A DNA stretch of 64,000 nt from Hemileia vastatrix (Eukaryota > Basidiomycota > Pucciniomycetes > Pucciniales > Zaghouaniaceae). Where the stretch lies: positions 21,858,001 through 21,922,000 of the forward strand of contig JASXTE010000016.1 of NCBI GenBank assembly GCA_030280995.1, in the 5' to 3' direction. Under the pieces are notes generated by a model. That model saw only the letters and a program-made list of their open reading frames with translations, was not told where the DNA came from and made no database searches. Below, in pieces: positions 54,401 through 64,000 of the stretch; positions within the stretch are counted from its first letter, which is position 1, and every line of letters begins with the position of its first letter. Both the position numbers and the translations under genes were made by a program.

Positions 54401-56942
54401 TGTTAGGATGCCATTTGGCCCTAAAAATGCTCCTTCAGTTTTCCAGAAAGTCATGGATAACACTTTCCATCAAGAAATTATTGAAGGTTGGCTCATGGTT
54501 TATATTGATGATATTATTGTTTTTTCTAAAACTTTTGATGAACATATGATTCACTTAAATAGAGTTTTCCAAAAAATGGATGAAATCAATATGACCTTAT
54601 CTTTAAAAAAGTGTAAATTTGGTTTTCAATCTTTGAAAGCCCTTGGCCATGTTGTGTCAGGCTTACAAATTTGTGTAGACCATAATAAAGTTGCTGCCAT
54701 TCAAAATGTGAAAGCACCAACTTCTGTAAGAGAAATCCAAAGTTTTTTAGGTATGTGTGGCTATTATAGACAATATATTAAAAATTATCAGGTCATAGCC
54801 TTGCCTCTTACAAAACTAACCAGAAAAGATGTTGCTTTTCTCTGGAATGATGACTGTCAGAAAGCTTTTAATACATTGAAAAATTGCTTAATGACAGCCC
54901 CTATATTGGCTCTCCCAGATTTTAAGAAGCCATTTGTACTTTATACAGATGCTAGCTTTATTGGTCTGGGTGCTGCCCTTCACCAAAAGCAAATTATTAA
55001 TGATAAATCCTCAGAGGTTGTAATTTGTTATATTTCAAGAACCTTAAGAAATAGTGAATTGAAATATGGTGCCACTCAATTGGAGTGCTTAGCAGTTGTT
55101 TGGGCTCTTGAGAAACTTCATTACTACTTGGATGACCAAAAATTTGAGTTGGTAACTGACTGTAGTGCTGTGAAATCTCTCTTAAACCTCAAAACACCTA
55201 ACAGACATATGTTCAGGTGGCAACTTGCAGTTCAGGAATACAGAGGAAGGATGACTATTATCCACAGAGCTGGAAATGTTCACTCTAATGTTGATATGCT
55301 CTCCAGATTGCCTCTGCCAAATAATGACTCCAATCCTGCTTATGTACCTGAGGATGACACTGTTCATATACATGGTATATTTATAGTTGATATGGAAGAA
55401 GAGTTATTACAGTTAATACTGGATTCATATGATAAAGATTCTGACTTAAATAAATTAGTTACTATTTTGAATGATCCTAAGAACGCTTCAATTCAAGCAT
55501 TAATAAAAACTCTTCCTGCAAAATACCAAAATGCTTTAAATAAAGGAAAGTTTTCTATTGAAGATGGTTATATTTATTATAGAAGGAAGCTTACCAATGT
55601 AATTGTTATTCCTCCTTCAATGAAAGAAACTATCCTCAAACTTTGTCATGATGACATATTAGCTGGTCATTTTGATCTTGAAAAAACTTTGATTAGAATC
55701 AAAAACACTGCATGGTGGGCTAATATGTCTGAAGACACAAAATTATATGTTGAATCTTGTGATTCCTGCCAAAAATCTAAAAGGTTAACAGGTAAGAGAG
55801 CAGGGTTATTACAACATATTGAGGCACCTAGTGCTCCCTGGCAAATCATTAATATGGATTTTGTCACTGGTCTTCCTGTTGCAGGTAAAGACAGCTTTAA
55901 CTCTTGTTGGGTAATAGTTGATAGATTCACAAAAATGTGCAAATTTATTCCAACCCACAAAGATGTATCCACCAAAGAATTAGCTTTCTTATGGTGGTCT
56001 TACATGTTTAATATTATTGGTTTTCCAAAAGCCATTATCTCTGATAGGGATCCAAAATTCACTTCTGAGTTTTGGACCTCTTTGATGGATATTTGTGGCT
56101 GTGAGTTGAAATTGTCTACAGCTCACCATCCTCAGACTGATGGTCTAGCTGAAAGAATGATTCAAACTCTGGAAGATATGATTAGAAGGTATTGTGCCTT
56201 TGGTTTAGAATATAAAGACAATGACAGATTTACTCATGATTGGGTCACTCTTTTGCCTGGTCTTGAATTTGCATATAATAGCACTGTTCATTCTGTCACT
56301 GAGAAAAAGCCTTTTGAGCTTTGGTTAGGTTATGTCCCAAACACTCCTGCTCAGATTCTCAATAATAAATTACCTAAGTTGGAACTACACCCTGGTGTAA
56401 AATCTTTTATGCAAATGCAACAGCTATGCAGAAAACATGCTCAAAGTTGTATTGATAAAGCATTTGAATATGAAAAGAAAAGATGGGATAAATCCCATAA
56501 AGAATACACATTTAACAAGGGTGATGAAGTGTTGATCTCTACTGTCCATTTCAATTTACAGGGTAACCACAAATTAAAAGATCCTTTTGTAGGACCATTT
56601 GTTGTTAAAAGAATGGTTGGTGATAATGCAGTAGAAGTTGTATTGTATTCTCCATATGATAGGAAACATCCTGTCTTTCCCATTTCTTTGCTTAAACCTT
56701 ATACTTCCAACAGTGACTTATTTCCAAAAAGAAGAGGAAGACCTAAGAAAAACCCTCAGGAAGTCACAGAAACAGCAGAAATTGATAAAATTCTCAATGA
56801 TAGAATTATCACTTCTGAAAAAGGTACTGAATATTTATTGAGATATAAGAACAAATCATCTGAACATGATGCATGGATACCTGGAAAAGAAATTTCAAAT
56901 CTGCCTGCTCTGTTGAAAAAATACAAAAAGAAAAAATCTTAG
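51450..56942 (+). CDS. gag-pol: Gag-Pol polyprotein of gypsy A, about 1830 residues, intact
   Basis: Start chosen at ATG 51450, in the context GCCATGG and overlapping the ORF1 stop, because the related element B also has ATG there (MVS in both). The frame itself is open back to 50937. Order by residue: Ser/Asn-rich and coiled-coil region 1-340; Gag core from FDGDSSSDW (350) to about 515; knuckle CYKCNKPWQKGHVC (550); protease VLDSGAGGSVVS (Asp 663); reverse transcriptase about 870-1060 with YIDD (1018-1021); RNase H from YTDAS (Asp 1167) with TQLECLAVVWAL and NVDMLSRL; integrase zinc region about 1390-1440; integrase core with Asp 1470, Asp 1532 and Glu 1568 (D,D-35-E); GPY/F-like KDPFVGPFVV about 1710; chromodomain EYLLRYKNKSSEHDAWIPG about 1790-1815; lysine-rich end. 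All catalytic residues are present. The length and order are normal for a chromovirus. This is the only copy here able to supply retrotransposition functions. Confidence 0.96.
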   Translation: MVSNLVDSHLGMFSNKSSSAGNIIEHGERTVKPVKRQLPVTSSPIDVISKLSFDEPLHLTSTSLINPSLAIKNDSVPPEIYNLIEKTSEEILKDTLDFNIVKDKHVRDVLIHENDRLNNLHLQCKVSSSVQDTAYLKIKETLNIVLSQQKQIRSDHRAISDRNISLHKTLSELKPLIEENCSFKNEIKSLQNELKKLKNDFHALSTKHSVSEDRNVLSLAKVNDQMSEIPRIRNYVSDLQEKFSTLTIKNELNEISASKLHKNKGKKPEQSSSFLPHISTIKQTDNESVKSFATSKQSCDGHAPAVSVNNEISEHLAKLQELLLMNNSNQKVDHPSSQKNWPKLDQYPTFDGDSSSDWQHFIQRIDNLKRSYKLPDEEIVSKLISLFSNVALMWYESVLLDNNHYTWNDWKSLIENQFGGSKFRLAQQRLYENTRYVSSSVEKPIVFLMKITKILRAIDPKMDYDIWRDKILYKLPNSLRDLIVARTEHVRENSSFINICNEVLLNHRYEPKNYLSKSYNDRNKPSIKLPEKSGKPSAPVAPKKYATNTCYKCNKPWQKGHVCDKKIHLVEQNEDTDEIELDVNNSSSDCESNISYDNESVKDVLMLEHDVHYLNNISEDCVLNLSSVENAEIIKDITNNSIPISPLKAPVIINGKNVDVVLDSGAGGSVVSVKALASVDKEYLSKLLPITSEKWRGYGSTLFPIGKYKTSVFFKYNGGFVRAICEFVVMKNDNLSNWFIMGNDILTMFGVKLDPANNCFTLGMNGKRKFKISSPKPSGHLLKSCNSLTQCKGRTTTEMDDLLHEINTASFGDHLTNEQKDSIVASITSFPMAFAHGSHVLGILQEEMKITLSCNLSDIPPSLKKKPYPASPSKRKDIEDNIETLLKMNIIEKVDVTPKYCVISPVLISYEKDKARLCGDYRALNTYTVDDIYPLPRINSIHATLQGAKFISCLDGNKGYHQVPVEKNSQNFLLIATHMGIYKYVRMPFGPKNAPSVFQKVMDNTFHQEIIEGWLMVYIDDIIVFSKTFDEHMIHLNRVFQKMDEINMTLSLKKCKFGFQSLKALGHVVSGLQICVDHNKVAAIQNVKAPTSVREIQSFLGMCGYYRQYIKNYQVIALPLTKLTRKDVAFLWNDDCQKAFNTLKNCLMTAPILALPDFKKPFVLYTDASFIGLGAALHQKQIINDKSSEVVICYISRTLRNSELKYGATQLECLAVVWALEKLHYYLDDQKFELVTDCSAVKSLLNLKTPNRHMFRWQLAVQEYRGRMTIIHRAGNVHSNVDMLSRLPLPNNDSNPAYVPEDDTVHIHGIFIVDMEEELLQLILDSYDKDSDLNKLVTILNDPKNASIQALIKTLPAKYQNALNKGKFSIEDGYIYYRRKLTNVIVIPPSMKETILKLCHDDILAGHFDLEKTLIRIKNTAWWANMSEDTKLYVESCDSCQKSKRLTGKRAGLLQHIEAPSAPWQIINMDFVTGLPVAGKDSFNSCWVIVDRFTKMCKFIPTHKDVSTKELAFLWWSYMFNIIGFPKAIISDRDPKFTSEFWTSLMDICGCELKLSTAHHPQTDGLAERMIQTLEDMIRRYCAFGLEYKDNDRFTHDWVTLLPGLEFAYNSTVHSVTEKKPFELWLGYVPNTPAQILNNKLPKLELHPGVKSFMQMQQLCRKHAQSCIDKAFEYEKKRWDKSHKEYTFNKGDEVLISTVHFNLQGNHKLKDPFVGPFVVKRMVGDNAVEVVLYSPYDRKHPVFPISLLKPYTSNSDLFPKRRGRPKKNPQEVTETAEIDKILNDRIITSEKGTEYLLRYKNKSSEHDAWIPGKEISNLPALLKKYKKKKS
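51453..51510 (+). other. Candidate 58-nt intron at the ORF1/Gag-Pol junction
   Basis: GTAAGTAATT...TTTTCTAATAAATC...TTCTGCAG starts at the ORF1 stop. Segments of the same length with GT...AG ends occupy the same place in gypsy B (42759-42702) and gypsy C (59544-59601). Removing it leaves ORF1 ending in the same Trp-stop but puts the Gag-Pol ATG out of frame. Whether it is spliced is not known; in gypsy A and B it is also open in the Gag-Pol frame. Confidence 0.5.
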
Positions 56943-56966
56943 CATTTTTTTTTATTGTTTTTTTTA

Positions 56967-56977
56967 GAGTGAGGGAG
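56967..56977 (+). other. Polypurine tract of gypsy A
   Basis: GAGTGAGGGAG directly before the 3' LTR start TGTCAGCC. It is conserved in reverse as CTCCCTCACTC next to the 3' LTR of gypsy B (37312-37322). Confidence 0.8.
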
Positions 56978-58118
56978 TGTCAGCCAGGCTATTCCAGTAG
57001 TCCAGTAAATGATATATAAATTATAAAACCTTAAAGAGTGAGTAAGACTTGTATTTAATGAATATAACTTAATATTTTATTACATAATGAAATTATATAA
57101 GAATTTTATTATATACAAATGTTACATTAAATTTATTGGTTATATATATTTTTATATACAATTAAATTGAGCATAATATAATATATTCTACAAATAATGG
57201 CGCATTTTTATGTATTTAATAATTATAAATGTATATTTAATTAATTAAAAAACATATATTATAATTACAAGTGTAAATTTGATTTATAATATATTTAAAT
57301 TAATTACTTAAATTTATATATTAACTAATACCTCTCATATGATACTAAACAATTATTAAGGACGCTTCTTTTGACCCTTAATTGTGTTAGAAAAAACAAA
57401 TAAATTAATTTGGACTAAATTGAGATTAATTGCTTGTTTTGTTGCGTCAAATTATTTTTTTGTTTCACTTAAAATGTCCTCTAATCAGAATGTACCATCT
57501 GTTGGGAATTATATTTCTCATAGTTCCTATGTTTCCAATCTTGTTTAGTTATTTACTATTGTCACTTACTGATTTGGGGATTAATGGCGGGGAAATTGGA
57601 TTCTTAATTGGGCTTTTAATTAATTGTTTCATGTTTTTCTCTATATTGTTATGTTTCATTTACTCTTTTGATATATTTGTTTTATTCCTTTCTAATCATT
57701 GTATTTACTGATATAGTAGCGCTTCAGAGGACCCATTGCCTATAAAAGGGCCTTGGATAATCCCCTGTAGCCTTATCACTTATTATACACTCAACAAATT
57801 AAATACACTTTTTCTATTACGTTTATATTCTTTTTATTAGTAATAAAATTCTAATTAAAATTTTATATAACAATTTAAAGGTTGCTTTAAGTCTGATAGT
57901 AATTATATTGGTTGCCGCGCAGAACTCTTACTTAAATAATAATAATATTTATAAAACCAAGTTGTTGTCTCTTCTCAGCTCACTCATCGTTGTCTTCTCT
58001 CAATAAATTAAATAATTTTATTAAATTTTATTTCTTTTATTACCCATACTCCTTTCCTCCTTCTCCTCCTCTCATTCCTTCTTCTATTTTTCTCCTTCTT
58101 CTAGACGACCGGCCGACA
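56978..58118 (+). repeat. 3' LTR of gypsy A
   Basis: 1141 bp, the same length as the 5' LTR and with two visible differences. It starts TGTCAGCCAGGCTATTCCAG and ends CCGGCCGACA, then ATTTA. Confidence 0.97.
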
Positions 58119-58405
58119 ATTTATCATTAAAATCAAAATATATAACCAAAACAAATACAATACATATCAGTAGTACTAATAAAGTCTTTGAAAAGTATCT
58201 AAATTATTAAATCTATTTTTCTACTAAATATAAGATTGTAATCCATATATAATTAGTGAGCTTTAAATCACTGAGACCCTCATATTGAGTTATATTTTAA
58301 TACTTCTTGAATTTTTACTCCAGTATTCATATAGGGCTATTAAAATCTTCTAGAAAGCTGACTAATCAAGATATTCACATCTCCATACTTGAACTCAGCC
58401 TGAAA
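58119..58405 (+). repeat. 5' LTR of gypsy C, second part
   Basis: This resumes after the ATTTA duplication and is collinear with 7667-7957 of the solo LTR. It ends ...ACTCAGCCTGAAA where the other copy has CCTGACA. The whole LTR without the insertion is about 1490 bp. Confidence 0.88.
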
Positions 58406-59004
58406 ATTTGGGACCTTGCCTCAAGAATTCTGCTGGTTATCTTCTAGTAAGTAAAGATTGAAAAAGAGGCTACAAGTAAATAAAATACCTATAGAAAGGT
58501 TTGGATAATTACAACAGGCTGGGGTCATTTATATTGTGATTTCAGAAAAAGAAGCACTGTTATATATTAAAATTGTGGTATCAAATCAACAATTTTACCA
58601 CTAATTTAACATAAAGATTGTTATTAGTGGGATTCTGTCAATAGACCAATTAATTTTGTGATCTTTTCAGATGATAAACCAGATAATAGAAACTGGTTAA
58701 TTGTTTCTTTTAAACAGGATTTTTAATCCCTTTTTATTAGTTCGTAAAACTTGTCTAATATTTAGAAAGAGTATTACTTACAAATTTTCTTTTTCATATA
58801 TAAAAACATGGCTACATTTTGTAGACCAGTTATATCAAGTGACCACATAAAAGAATATTTGACTTTTGGAACTTATAAATTCACTCAATACTTACAAGTA
58901 AGCAATTAAATTGTCTTCAGTAGTGTTAATTATTACTGATAAAACTCTTTTTTGAAGTTTTAATAACTCATATTTCAAACCTTTGATTTAAATTCCATTT
59001 AAAA
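58406..59004 (+). other. Leader of gypsy C
   Basis: AT-rich leader between the LTR and the ORF1 start; no coding frame recognised. Confidence 0.55.
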
Positions 59005-59547
59005 ATGTGTGAAAACGCAGACAATGTGAGTAATAAGATAAAACCTTATATTCTAAGTCCTTGAGCTGAAAAAACTGTTGCAGGACACTCAAAGAGAGGT
59101 GGTCTCTCCTAAAAACAGCAACTGCCAACTGATGTCTCTGGGAGAGAGTGAAAGGATTTTATAGCAATTATCAATAAATAAAACAGAAATACCTTACAAG
59201 AAAAAGTTCACTCCCTCTCAACCCTTCAAAATACCATAATAATAAAAGTCAACAACATGTCAGACCAAATGAAAAATTTGAGAAAAAGAGCAGCACAGGG
59301 TTTCATAGAAGTCAATAAAGCTCTAGTAGGATTAAATGCCCAACTAACCACAGTTGTATCAAACCCTTCTATGGTTGCAACAGCAGCACTTCCATCTCAA
59401 AAAAAGGTTCAAAAGATCACAGCCAGCAAATGGAAATGGGACTGGTACACCCAGAACTACAACAACCCTCCACAAAAGGGTTCAAGCAGTCACACTTATA
59501 GAGTAAAGGCAAGTAGAGGCAGGGGAAATGGAATAAGACCTTGGTAA
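59005..59547 (+). pseudogene. ORF1 of gypsy C, eroded
   Basis: A likely first exon reads MCENADN (ATG 59005), with a 58-nt intron (59026-59083, GTGAGT...TTGCAG), then DTQREVVSPKNS and a break. The later part (59257-59547) is open: MSDQMKNLRKRAAQGFIEVN, ASKWKWDWYTQNYNNPP, ending GIRPW-stop. The WKWD motif and PW-stop match the other ORF1s. The coiled-coil part is not evident. Function unknown. Confidence 0.65.
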
Positions 59548-62500
59548 GTCATCCATCTTCTCATGATCAATTATATGAAACTAACAATTAATTACTCATA
59601 GGTAATGATATTGATAAGGATTTATTGAAAATAATTTATGAGGATTTAAATGATTATTCATTTGAAAATAGCATTTTAAATTTGTCTTTACATGATGACA
59701 ATTTACATCGTTTTATTGATCACAAAGAAAATACTAGTAATATTAAAATGTAACCAAATGAAGTAAATCTTGAGCCTGATGATTAGTCTTTTAAGTTTGA
59801 AACGTAAAAAATTGAATATTTTTTCAAATAAAATCCAATGAAATCATATTTTATCAGCAAACTGTTATTAAGAATTAAAAAATTGGAAGAATTCTCTAGA
59901 GAGTCAAACAATCATACAGAAAGTGTATTATTAAACCTTACACAATCATTTAGTACTACAGCCAATAGATTAAAAGTCATTGAAAACTCAAACCATGAAT
60001 TAATAAATGAAAATAAATATTAACATCAGAAATTAAGAATTTACAAGATAAATTAGAACACTCTCAGAATATTATGGCTAACATAGAGGGACATGTAAAA
60101 TTGTCTTTTTCAAATGTGAATAATACTTTAACTCATGTACCTTTAATAAAGGATAGATTACAAAGAATGAAAATTGAAGTAGCAATTATTTTGAAAAATA
60201 CTGAAGAAATAAATGACAACATCTCTTGTATGAGAAAAATATCACTTCATATGGAAAATTCATATGAAAACAAATTATTGAAAAAGAAAATAGTGTCATG
60301 GTCTCTGAGAGTAATAAATCAGTGAAAGATGAAATACATCCCCATCCATCAAAATTAAGTGAATTACTTTATATTCATCAGGTTAAAGAAGTAAAAAAAA
60401 AACCAAAAGAGCTGGCCCAAGTTAGATCAAGACCCTTATTGTGACAGGGATTCAAAATCTGATTGGCAACAATTCATTCAGAGAATTGAGAACTTAAAAT
60501 TTTTATACAAATCACCTGATGAATAATTGATATCTTTATTTAAAGATGTGGCCATATTATGGTTTAAATCTGTATTGAGTGAGGGAATCAACTACTCCTG
60601 GATTGAATGGAAGGCATTAATTGAAAGAAAATTTGGGGGCCCAAAATTTAGAATCACTCAACAAAGATTGTATGAGAAAACCAGATACAATCCAAATTCT
60701 GGGGATAGACCGATGGTATTTTTAATGAATTTAATAAAAATCATGAAAGCCATGGATAAAAAAATATATTATGATGAGTGTAAAGAAAAAATAATATATA
60801 AATTGCCTATATCATTCAGAGACATTATTGTAGCTAGAACTGAAAACATCAGAGATACTTCTGGCTTTATTAATGTATGGAATGAATTATTATTGAACCA
60901 CAAATATGAAACCTGGTATAATCATTATAAGCAAAATTTTGAAATAGTAAAAACTACTACAAATAAGTTACCAGTGGAAAAGTAATAACCTTCAGTTCCC
61001 CTTTTCCCTAAGAGACAAGAAAGTAACACTTTCTACAAATGTAATAAGCCTTGGGTAAAAGGTCACATTTATAAGAAGAGAATAAATTTTATTTAAAATC
61101 CACAAGATTCTGAACCAAGTAATAATGACGATTAAAAGGAGGAGTCTAGTGGTGATTGTAAAAGTAACATTTCTTAAAGTAATGATAAAAATGAGATATA
61201 TGTATTAGAACAGGATATTATTTTCCTTAATGATGCAATACCTCAAACAGATACATCTTTGACTCCCATTGAGGAAGCTGTAATAATTAAAGATGTAACT
61301 CATGATACTTACAAAATCACACCTATTAGAGCACCTGTTATTATATGTGGAAAAGAAATGAATGCCATTCTTGACACTGGGGCTGCAGGTAGTGTAGTTT
61401 CTATTAATAAATTAATGAAACTTATTAGTAAGTATAAAGAAAAACTGGAACCTGTACAGACAAATAACTAAAGGGGTTTTGGTTTAGTATTACATCCAAT
61501 TGTAAAACACAAAACTGCAGTATTATTTAAATACAGTAATGGATATATAAGAGCAGTATTTAAATTTGTAGTAATAGATAATAATAATTGTAGTGATTTG
61601 TTTATTATTGGAAATAACTTATTGACCAAATTTGGTATCAAAATAGATCCTGAAAATAGTTGCTTCACTATAGGTGTGAATGGAAAAAGAAAATTCAAGA
61701 TTTGCTCTTAAAATTCAGTTTATTCCATTGTTTCTAAAGAAGAACAACTCCAAGGTGAAAGAACCACCTCTGAAGTGGTTGAATTGGATAAGGAAATCCA
61801 AAAAGCTTCCTTTAGTCCTCAACTCTCAAAAATTGAAGAAAACAATATTGTGAGAGTGATAAAATCTTATCCTATGGCATTTTCTCATATTTCAAACAAG
61901 CTAGGATTGGTCAAAGACCATGAGATAAAAATATCTTCAAATTGTGATTTGGTTAATATTCCTGGAAGCTTGAAAAGGAAACCTTACCCAGAATCTCCTG
62001 CAAAAAGGAAAGACATTGAAGATAAAATTAAAATTTTGTTAGAAATGGGTATTGTTGAAAAAGTAGACAAAACACCTAAGTATTGTGTTATTTCAACAGT
62101 TTTAATCTCTTATGAAAAAGATAAGGTAAGATTATGTAGTGATTACAAATCTCTGAATACATTCACTGTAGATGATATTTACCCTCTACCAAGGATAGAT
62201 TCTATCCATGCTACCTTACAAGGTGCAAAATATATTTCCTGTTTGGAAGGAAACAAAGGCTACCACAAGATTCCTGTGGAAAAGAATTCTCAGAATTTCT
62301 TACTCTTAACCACACACATGGGGATATATAAATATGTGAGAATGTCTTTTTGCCCAAAAAATGCTCCTTCAGTCTTCTAAAAATTTATGGATAGTGTTTT
62401 TCATCAGGAAATGGTTGAAGGATGGCTTTTAGTTTATATTGATGACATAATAGTGTTTTAAAAAACAAATTATGAGAATTCAAATCACCTGAAAAGAGTA

Positions 62501-63030
62501 TTTCAAAAAATTGATGAAATTAATATGAAAATTGCATTAAAGAAATGTAAGTTTGGGTTTCAATCTTTGAAAGTACTTGAACATCTTCTATCTGGATTGA
62601 AAATTTGTGTTGACCAGAATAAAAAGGAAACAATAAAAACATTAGTATAACTAAAAATTTGAAAGATGTTCAAAGCTTTCTAGGTATGTGTGGATATTAT
62701 AGGCAGTATATAAAAAACTACCAATCCATTTCAGCCCCTTTAAAACATTAATCAGGAAAAATGATTCTTTCATTTGGAACAATGAAAAACAACATGCCTT
62801 TGATAGATTAAAGGAATTTTTAATGTCAGCTCTCATATTGGGACTGCCAGATTTTAACTTCCATTTTATCTTGTATACTGATGCAAGCTTTACAGGGTTA
62901 GGTGCTGCTTTACAGCAAAAGCAGATAATAAATTGTAAATTATCTGAAGTAGTTATCTTTTATATATCCAGAACCTTAATAAATACAGAATTAAGGTATG
63001 GTACCACCCATCTGGAACATTTAGCTATTA
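59541..63030 (+). pseudogene. gag-pol: Gag-Pol of gypsy C, broken and truncated
   Basis: The expected start codon is TTG (59541-59543) where A and B have ATG. Frames then include KIIYEDLNDYSFENSILNL and coiled-coil pieces (59838-60325). Gag follows (SDWQQFIQRIENLKF, 60527-60985 open: YSWIEWKALIERKFGGPKF), then an eroded knuckle (FYKCNKPWVKGHIYKK, last Cys lost) and protease AILDTGAAGSVVS (about 61370). Reverse transcriptase is 61775-62380 (201 residues open: RLCSDYKSLNTFTVDDIYPL) then LVYIDDIIVF-stop. RNase H LYTDASFTGLGAALQ is at 62870. It differs clearly in sequence from A and B, so it is an older branch of the same lineage. Confidence 0.92.
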
Positions 63031-64000
63031 GGGGGTATCAATGTTCAGAAATCTGCAATTAGGGATCAAGATTTTTTTTTCCGAGGATCAGAAATGATTA
63101 ATTGTGGAAGATTTTTATCCACTAGCCCTGGGGCTAGTGGATAAGGAATCCACAATAATGCATTAGACTGCCTCTTATACCCCAATTTCCATTCCTAATG
63201 CCTGATCCCAAACTCATCTCTTCCATGATGAATTTGCAAGAAAGTCACATGAATCATAATTGCTGATGCCATCCTTAAGTATTTCCTCACTCTATGCTAC
63301 TTAATTTGGGTTGAAAACACTTAAATTTTTTTTCTATCTACACACCCCAACTACACATTTGGTGGTGAATTCCCACTTTCCTCATCACATAACTCTTCCA
63401 CCGGCAACAATGAAACACCTCTCTACTAGGAAGCTACTTCACTCAAAAATGAATGCTATTACTTTTCTTTTAGTTCTTTACTATAGATCTGACTCTGTTT
63501 TGAAAGATTCTTTAGCTTATATGTGTTTTCCTTCCAAAAAGTGTTACATCATCACCAGGGGGCCAAATCTTTATCATGATCCCCGATATGATCTGGCCTC
63601 CATTCTCAACATTCCTCATTTAAACTTCACACAACTTTTTAGAACTTCTCCCGATTCTTCCCTCAAACTTTATCAACTCATCTCCAATCATCCTATCTTT
63701 CATAACAATTCCCATAACAAACAGCGTAATCCTTCCATCCAACTTGCTATTGCACTATGTCGCTTTGGCTCAAATGGAAACATTTCTGCTTTAAGACATT
63801 TGGATAATCTCTTTAACATAGGATATGGTACCATGATATTATACACCAAGCGCTGTATGATTGCTATCCTTTCCCTCAAGTCTCAAACACATGCTTGGCC
63901 AACTCCAGAACAGCGACTTTAATCCTCTCATGTAATGCAAGCTGAAGGTTTCCCTGGCTGTGTAGGATTTGTTGATGGCACAACTATACCTTTGAGTCAA
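63031..64000 (+). mobile_element. PIF/Harbinger transposon, left end and first half
   Basis: TTA then GGGGGTATCAATGTTCAGAA begins exactly where gypsy C homology stops inside RNase H. A 23-bp-arm hairpin-like stretch lies near 63110 (TATCCACTAGCCC/GGGCTAGTGGATA). The transposase starts about 380 bp in and continues off the window. The right end and the target duplication cannot be seen. Confidence 0.8.
63410..64000 (+). pseudogene. Harbinger-type transposase, partial, with an internal stop
   Basis: ATG 63410 gives MKHLSTRKLLHSKMNAITFL, LAYMCFPSKKCYIITRGPNL, HDPRYDLASILNIPHLNF, RNPSIQLAIALCRFGSNG, HLDNLFNIGYGTMILYTKRC, TWPTP-like SQTHAWPTPEQRL, then a TAA stop at 63920-63922. It continues in the same frame as VMQAEGFPGCVGFVDGTTIP, where the first DDE aspartate lies, to the window end. 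The layout (helix-turn-helix-like N-terminus, then GFPGCVGxVDGT) fits DDE_Tnp_4 transposases. The relic at 27944-29005 has the same stop at the same place. The remainder of the catalytic domain is outside the window. The stop could be a true inactivation or, less likely, lie in an intron. Confidence 0.8.

Larger units (their letters stand above)
48944..58118 (+). mobile_element. Ty3/gypsy chromovirus, family A, intact and young, TSD ATTTA
   Basis: 9175 bp with two 1141-bp LTRs, flanked by ATTTA (48939-48943, 58119-58123). It contains a leader, a spliced ORF1, a single-frame Gag-Pol, a purine tract and the 3' LTR. Reading the two LTRs side by side I find only two differences (CCAGGAG/CCAGTAG near the start and TTTTATATT/TTTTCTATT near the end). 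That places the insertion as very recent. It split the 5' LTR of gypsy C. Confidence 0.98.
58406..63030 (+). mobile_element. Internal region of gypsy C, decayed, cut by a Harbinger element
   Basis: The leader starts with ATTTGGGACCTTGCC, aligning with the post-LTR block of the other two elements. ORF1 and gag-pol follow with many stops. Homology ends within RNase H (HLEHLAI) at 63030, where GGGGGTATCAATG begins. The rest of pol and the 3' LTR would lie past the Harbinger insertion, outside the window. Confidence 0.9.

Overview
This window is almost entirely transposable elements; I find no convincing host gene and no tRNA or rRNA gene. The sequence is strongly AT-rich. Its genes carry short spliceosomal introns (mostly 58 nt, GTRAG donors, CTAAC/CTAAT-like branch sites). 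It holds Ty3/gypsy chromoviruses, a Ty1/copia remnant, PIF/Harbinger-like DDE transposases and degenerate genes resembling the Tet-like 2OG-Fe(II) oxygenases that are expanded in rust fungi. Together these suggest a large, repeat-inflated basidiomycete genome, most likely a rust fungus (Pucciniales). That assignment is inferred from gene families only.

Layout. 1-13613: three pieces of a DNA-transposon family with TTAGGGGGTGTCAGTT-type ends. It carries a Tet-like oxygenase relic and a convergent companion gene. It is broken by a solo LTR (2149-3384), an old LTR (5172-8100) holding two further solo LTRs (5235-6327, 6465-7957), and a family of giant hairpins (1267-1625, 8105-8447, 8450-8790, 9395-9572). 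13620-27943: another such element, split by a dead Ty3/gypsy chromovirus (13821-23573). That chromovirus has its own 4.1-kb insertion (14661-18786) with a large foldback repeat and a Harbinger fragment. 27944-32600: a Harbinger transposase relic and a copia relic on the minus strand, the latter hit by an LTR and two MITEs. 32600-36507: low-complexity sequence and two solo LTRs. 36520-45031: a full-length but decayed Ty3/gypsy on the minus strand. 45943-47433: a solo LTR with a MITE in it. 47737-63030: an old Ty3/gypsy whose 5' LTR was split by a very young, intact Ty3/gypsy (48944-58118). 63031-64000: the start of a Harbinger transposon that cuts the old gypsy and runs off the window.

The one coding-competent unit is 48944-58118. 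It has 1141-bp LTRs with only two differences that I can see, a spliced ORF1 of about 205 residues and an uninterrupted Gag-Pol of about 1830 residues (gag, zinc knuckle, protease, reverse transcriptase, RNase H, integrase, GPY/F, chromodomain). Two older relatives in the window (36520-45031 and 47737-63030) have the same plan. In all three, ORF1 ends in Pro-Trp-stop within the motif TGGTAAG; in two of them ORF2 begins at an ATG overlapping that stop (CCATGGTAA). A GT...AG segment of exactly 58 nt starts there in all three.

The two most unusual signals are this ORF1/ORF2 junction and the transposon family with a Tet-like dioxygenase gene facing a second gene.
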